DNA of 64,000 nucleotides from Paracyclopina nana. Taxonomy: Eukaryota > Arthropoda > Copepoda > Cyclopoida > Cyclopettidae. Both the position numbers and the translations under genes were made by a program. The stretch covers positions 7,316,001-7,380,000 of the forward strand of contig JAGUCH010000003.1 in NCBI GenBank assembly GCA_019096065.1, written 5' to 3'. Shown here piece by piece: positions 59,722 through 64,000 of this stretch (position 1 is its first letter; each line of letters opens with the position of its first letter). Under the pieces are notes generated by a model. That model was given only the letters and a program-made list of their open reading frames with translations, had not been told where the DNA came from and ran no database searches.

Positions 59722-62700
59722 AAGATTGCTTGCTTTGTGCAGCAGCTCCACATAATGGCACACAACAACCGTTTTCATGGTTGATGCACATATCATGACC
59801 TAGCTTACAAAGCAAGCTTCATCGTTGGTAGTGGCTCATTTTACAGAGTAAATCAATTAGAAAATGTGTCAAAAATAATCCTATTATGGTTTATGGCAGG
59901 GGACAGACTTCGTGTGGCAGCATCATCCAGCTGAATCACAAAGAGAATACCAAATACAGCAGAAGATGCTGACCAAGCACATAAAAATGTGACTGGTCAG
60001 GTCGCATTCATCACAAGAGTTTAGATCAAAGCCGAGGGGGAAGTAAGCAAGGCGAGGTTGGATCATCAGTCTATATACCGCGAGGGTAAATGCTCTGCAT
60101 ATCAATTACTTTCAATTACATGGCTTGTAGGATAATTGGCTTGGGTGGCAGCTAGTCAACTAGCTGCAATCACAACTGTTTTTGCATCATTACCACAAAA
60201 TTAAGAAAGTGGCTTTCTTCCCTCGCTTTGGCCAAAGTATACAGCACAAACCACTCGGAAAAAGTTCAACAACTCATTTTTTTCGCTCTAAAGTTGCTCC
60301 AACTCCATTCTTTCGCATTATAAGAGGAACGACTCTATTTGTACTATTTATGCATTGCTAGCCCAGCAAAGTTTGCGGAGTTTGTAGGGGATGTGAGGTT
60401 CGATGCGGAGAAGTATACGAGCGGCACAACGCGGGATTTGTCAAATAAAATGGAGAAATGGTCAAAATGCCATCAGTTGGAATATTGCAATGAGCAAAAA
60501 GAGGGGATGTGCTGCAACATAGCGTTTCGTTTTTCCTTACGCGCCAGCCATCACATGTGTTCTTGCACTATCGTAGCATAGTGAAAATGGAAGAAGAAAA
60601 GGAGAAAAGGGAAAGCTCCTTTTCCGAGCCACCATTACATGGAACCGGCTGTTCGGCCCAACTTAGCCCGGCTACCTCTCTTCCCCTCGTATTTGCTGCT
60701 GCTGCTGCTTTGCTTCTACTGCTGCCGAACAAAAAGAGAAAGCTAGCGCTCCAAACGGTGGATTCAGTAGTCACGACCTTCAAGAGGCTAAATCTGGAGC
60801 TGGTCGTAATCCCTATTTCTAGAAGCCCTTCCTTTCTTTTAAATAGAAACTATTGCAAAAAAGCTAGCTTCTTGAAAACCCTTAAAATTTGAACATAAAA
60901 TGTACTTACCTACCTCTTATTTGAGCGGGTGGAAACCGTGGAATTCGTCGTTCGTTCACTAAAAAAATTGGATAGCTATTTAAGCCTGTTACGACTTGTT
61001 TTGAAAAAACAAATGAGCGACTACGCGTGCGGCGTGCTAGGGCACTGCGCATGCGCGCGAGCACTTGGCCGGTCAAGCCTCTCTCAGCAACGCAACGGTG
61101 CAAGTCATGCCGGCGTACACTGAAGACTGAACTAGTTGAATCCAGTTTTCAACAACTAACAAGCTCACCTTGTTAGAATGCAGCTGACAAGGCAGTTTTT
61201 TAAGGAAAAATTCCTTAAGCTCATGGATAGAAGCATGGACAAGAAAATGGATCATTAGCGGTGTAATGAGCCTAAATTGCCGACTTTGGTGGGCAGTAAG
61301 CTGGCGAGCCGGGGGTAAGGTTCGGTCCCTATGAGGCTTTCTCCGGCTGCTGTCCCAAGTCGTCCGTCAGAGGCGGCGGCAGTTAGTTGAGGCAACGTTG
61401 CCTCCAAAGCTAAGCTCGAAAGCAGTTTTTCATGCCGGCTTGCGCAACTTGGTCTACGTTTTCTTGGCTGATTTTCGGTGTGAGAAAAAACCAACAGACA
61501 TGGCAGTAATCCAAGAATGCAGCTCCATTTGCGGCCGCCGTTGAGTGAGCACCAAGGCACCCTTTAAAGCACCAATGTGACCCGACATCAGCGAAGGTAA
61601 GCCACTTCAGTAAATATATTCGATATTGGTTTGCAAAATTGCCCCGCGACAGCTAGCCTACGAGCTAAAATGAGAATTTTTGCGAAAACTCTACCTGATA
61701 TCAACGCTAACAAGGAGAGAGAGACGGAGGAGGAAATAGCTGTTGTAACCTTTAGAAAAAGGCTCATTGTTTTACTTGATGCAGGAGACAGTGAGAGAGC
61801 GAGCAGAAATGTCAAAAGAGACGACAGCGCGCTAATAATAATACTCCTATACTATTTGGAGCAAGGCCATTTTCTTGCGCTAAAAAAATTATGGCTCTGT
61901 GATTGCTGCTGTGCCAAGATGGCTTTGAAATCTGCATTAAATGCTTGCCAAAACTTTAGGGAAATGACCCTCATTGCTCTGGAAATTGTATTATTTTTCG
62001 TTAGAAAGACGAGCAGATGCACCGCAACTATCACAATGTTGGTTTTTTCCCAGCTCTTGGCATCATTAGTCAAGAAAAAAGGAACATCACGTAGGATTAC
62101 ATGGAAGGACAGGAAGTGGTTTCAGGCCAAAGCTGCCACAGCAGTTGCTTCAGATGAAAAAATGAGTTTGCCGCTTTTGTTCGCCCCTTTTTTCATGACG
62201 CAATTAACTTAATTCCCAGGCTTGCACAAAAAGCGTTCTCAGCCGCCTCAATTGGGGGTCCAACTTGGGAAACGCTGCTTGATAATAGAGCCTAACTATA
62301 TTGGTAAAGTGATGGCTTTTGGGGCTTTCTGAAAGTGCTGCTGTTGCATCAGTGCTCGTATTTCATGTTTTTCCAGCAAAAAGCATCCCCCTGTGGGAAA
62401 AGTTTTATTATTCGCTAGCAGGAGCGTAGTAGTACTCTACTAGACATGCATTTGCCTTCAACCATCTAAAGTAAAGTTATAGCAGTGGTTTTAAACACAA
62501 CTTTGCCTTTCTGAGCTTCAAAGTTGCGTGCCCAAATAAACTTTTAATGCTATGTTCATCTTCTGCTTACTTCTCGAAGGGCATTTTTTCTCAATAGCTT
62601 CGTCTAATCGCCTGGCTGAACAAATTGTCACGTTTTTTCCCCTCCGCTTTCGTCCGAAACAAGTAGTTACAGAAAAGAGTAGAGTGGTGAGCAGTATGCT

Positions 62701-63480
62701 TGCCAAAACTAAACAAAGAGGATTCTCGACTTTTTCGAGGGCTCGAGACCGAGCTAGCGATGGAACAAGGAGGGGACCGGATTGTTTTTGCTTCTCAGCT
62801 CTTTTCTGACCCCTATAGGATAAAGGCTGATTTTTGTCCTCCTCCTTCTCGTCCTCAAACTTTTCCACTTCCCCATAGCTGTCTTGGTTGCTTGTGCTGC
62901 AGCTCAGGAAACCTCAATGTAATCATCATCTGCCACAGACATTGGCATCATCAAGCTCTTTGCCCCCTAGATGTATTGACTGCTTACACGCGCAGACTTA
63001 GTCTACGGCAAAAGGGGAATGCCATGAATGAGGTAATCAGGCAAATGAAGAAATACTAAAGAAGGAGAAAAGTCAACATCGCAGCCATTGTAGGCACGCT
63101 ATTGCGCGCATAATACACTCACAAACCTATTTTCTGATGTATTATTCATCCAGGCCGCTGAAAAAGTGCTCGCGGTATGAAATATTGATGCTGCTTTATA
63201 GTAGCTCGACTTAAGTTAACTTTTCGTTCTGAGCGATGGATTGAGAGGGAGACACTTTAGCATGATGAGAATCGATATCATCGATCGGTGCTTTACAATT
63301 TATCGGAAAAGTGCGTGACAACTTCATCCCAGTTTCCTTTTAAAGGGCTCGCGCTTTTTTGAGCAACGCGAAAGCTATTTCTGCTGTATGCAACAATAAT
63401 GTGATGAATCAAGTCATCCATATGTACTAGCCAGCAACTGTCATCGTTTCTTATCATTCCCTTATATGTGTCCTTTTCAG
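59722..63480. other. Non-coding DNA with a probable promoter and 5' UTR region
   Basis: No confirmed protein gene. The stretch includes a CpG-rich patch near 61020-61080 and a strong donor GCGAAG|GTAAGC at 61595. A 193-codon plus-strand frame (61631-62212) has no family resemblance. Several other 100-130-codon frames (60509-60892, 62700-63059) also lack motifs or splice support. AATCGATATCATCGAT near 63274-63289 resembles a DRE/BEAF-type promoter element. Confidence 0.4.
61046..61056. promoter_or_regulatory. NRF1-like palindrome TGCGCATGCGC in a CpG-rich patch
   Basis: A perfect NRF1 consensus surrounded by other CG-rich words, in an otherwise AT-rich region. With a consensus splice donor 540 bp downstream (61595), it could be the promoter of the gene whose later exon starts at 63481. 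Confidence 0.35.
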
Positions 63481-63660
63481 CTGACAGTCATCCAAGAAAC
63501 ACTGGGAAAATGAAGAAAGTAGTCATCATGCTTTCGTGGCCGAATCAATTATGTCTTGCTCTTAGACATCTGCAGCAATGGCAAAAGAAGCAATTTGCAA
63601 TCATCATGGTTCTGGTGATAATGACACCTTATGTGATGCCAGTCTTTGTGAACAGCTACA
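63481..63660 (+). CDS. Candidate 5' exon of a gene running off the right edge
   Basis: The exon is bounded by a strong acceptor (GTGTCCTTTTCAG, ending at 63480) and a consensus donor (CTACA|GTAAGT at 63661). Two frames are possible. In one, the ATG at 63510 gives 50 residues with a hydrophobic stretch (FAIIMVLVIMTPYVMPVF), resembling a late signal peptide or signal anchor. Spliced directly to the exon at 63965 it would hit TGA, so it needs an intermediate exon. In the other, the ATG at 63578 gives a cysteine-containing peptide (MAKEAICNHHGSGDNDTLC...) that stays open into the 63965 exon. I cannot choose between them. Confidence 0.4.
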
Positions 63661-63964
63661 GTAAGTCACTCTGTTATGTTCTCATTATTATTTGCTAGAT
63701 TCCTGTGAGATGTAATTCACTGGGGATGAATCTTGAGCTTGCATTATATAAGCATTAGCAGCTAGAAGTGCTGCATCTGAATTTTCAATAGCATATGTAT
63801 TCTTTCGCAAGTGCATGCTAATAATATCAAGTCTGTTGTTGGTGTTTGGTGGTTTTCGCAGAAGCTGCAAACTTTCTCCCCCCCAACTGCAAAATGATGC
63901 TGTGGTTTTGCAACCTTTCTAGCCGAAGAGTGACCTAAATCCAATCATGCGCATTCAAATTCAG

Positions 63965-64000
63965 GATGTGCCTGAGCGTGAGGACGACAAAGTGGCTGAT
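63965..64000 (+). CDS. Possible next exon, cut by the window edge
   Basis: Begins after CAAATTCAG at 63964 and stays open to the last base in two of three frames (GAT GTG CCT GAG... reads DVPEREDDKVAD). Too short to identify. Confidence 0.25.

Noticed and set aside
61631-62212. 193-codon plus-strand frame
   Set aside because: Longest unassigned frame, but the residues look random and it sits where an intron is more likely.
62700-63059. 119-codon plus-strand frame
   Set aside because: No homology, with overlapping alternative frames of similar length.

Overview
The window looks like nuclear DNA of an arthropod, most likely a crustacean or other non-model lineage. It has spliced protein genes with very short GT-AG introns (most 49-120 bp), a BCL11-type zinc-finger transcription factor whose last finger has an H-x3-C ending, a clan 3 (CYP3-like) cytochrome P450, an EB-module membrane protein, and AT-rich intergenic DNA rich in small inverted-repeat elements. 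The species cannot be named from the sequence.

Layout. Positions 1-9850 are non-coding and probably intron or regulatory DNA of the BCL11-type gene. Its large GC-rich final exon begins at 9851 and stops at 12042, with a suspicious in-frame continuation to 12303. A three-exon P450 gene lies at 15611-17252. A small candidate minus-strand exon faces its 3' end (17403-17633). From about 17.7 to 46.5 kb there is a gene desert with several non-autonomous transposon-like elements: a 456-bp element ending in CACAGTG, three copies of a GGTTCACCTGC-type MITE, a 67-bp-arm hairpin, a 150-bp palindrome and two degenerate tRNA-like segments. It also has recurring AGCGCCACCTA words that resemble the CTCF core.

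From 46.5 to 56.5 kb the window becomes a compact gene island. In order it holds a BRCC36 deubiquitinase (+), a GUCD1-type papain-fold-like protein (+), a FAM161 centrosome/cilium protein (-), an unidentified single-pass membrane protein (-), a 65-residue small protein (+) and an EB-module type I membrane protein (+). The GUCD1 and FAM161 genes converge with stop codons 9 bp apart.

From 56.5 kb to the end the DNA is again mostly non-coding. It holds an uncharacterised candidate exon (56770-57085, -), a young 942-bp foldback element with TTAA ends (58780-59721), an NRF1-like CpG-rich patch near 61.05 kb, and the apparent 5' exons of a gene that runs off the right edge (63481 onwards).

The genes show no operon-like or pathway-level linkage. 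The pattern is a developmental regulator in a sparse region next to a cluster of housekeeping genes. All exon boundaries were read by eye from splice consensus and reading-frame continuity, without transcript data.
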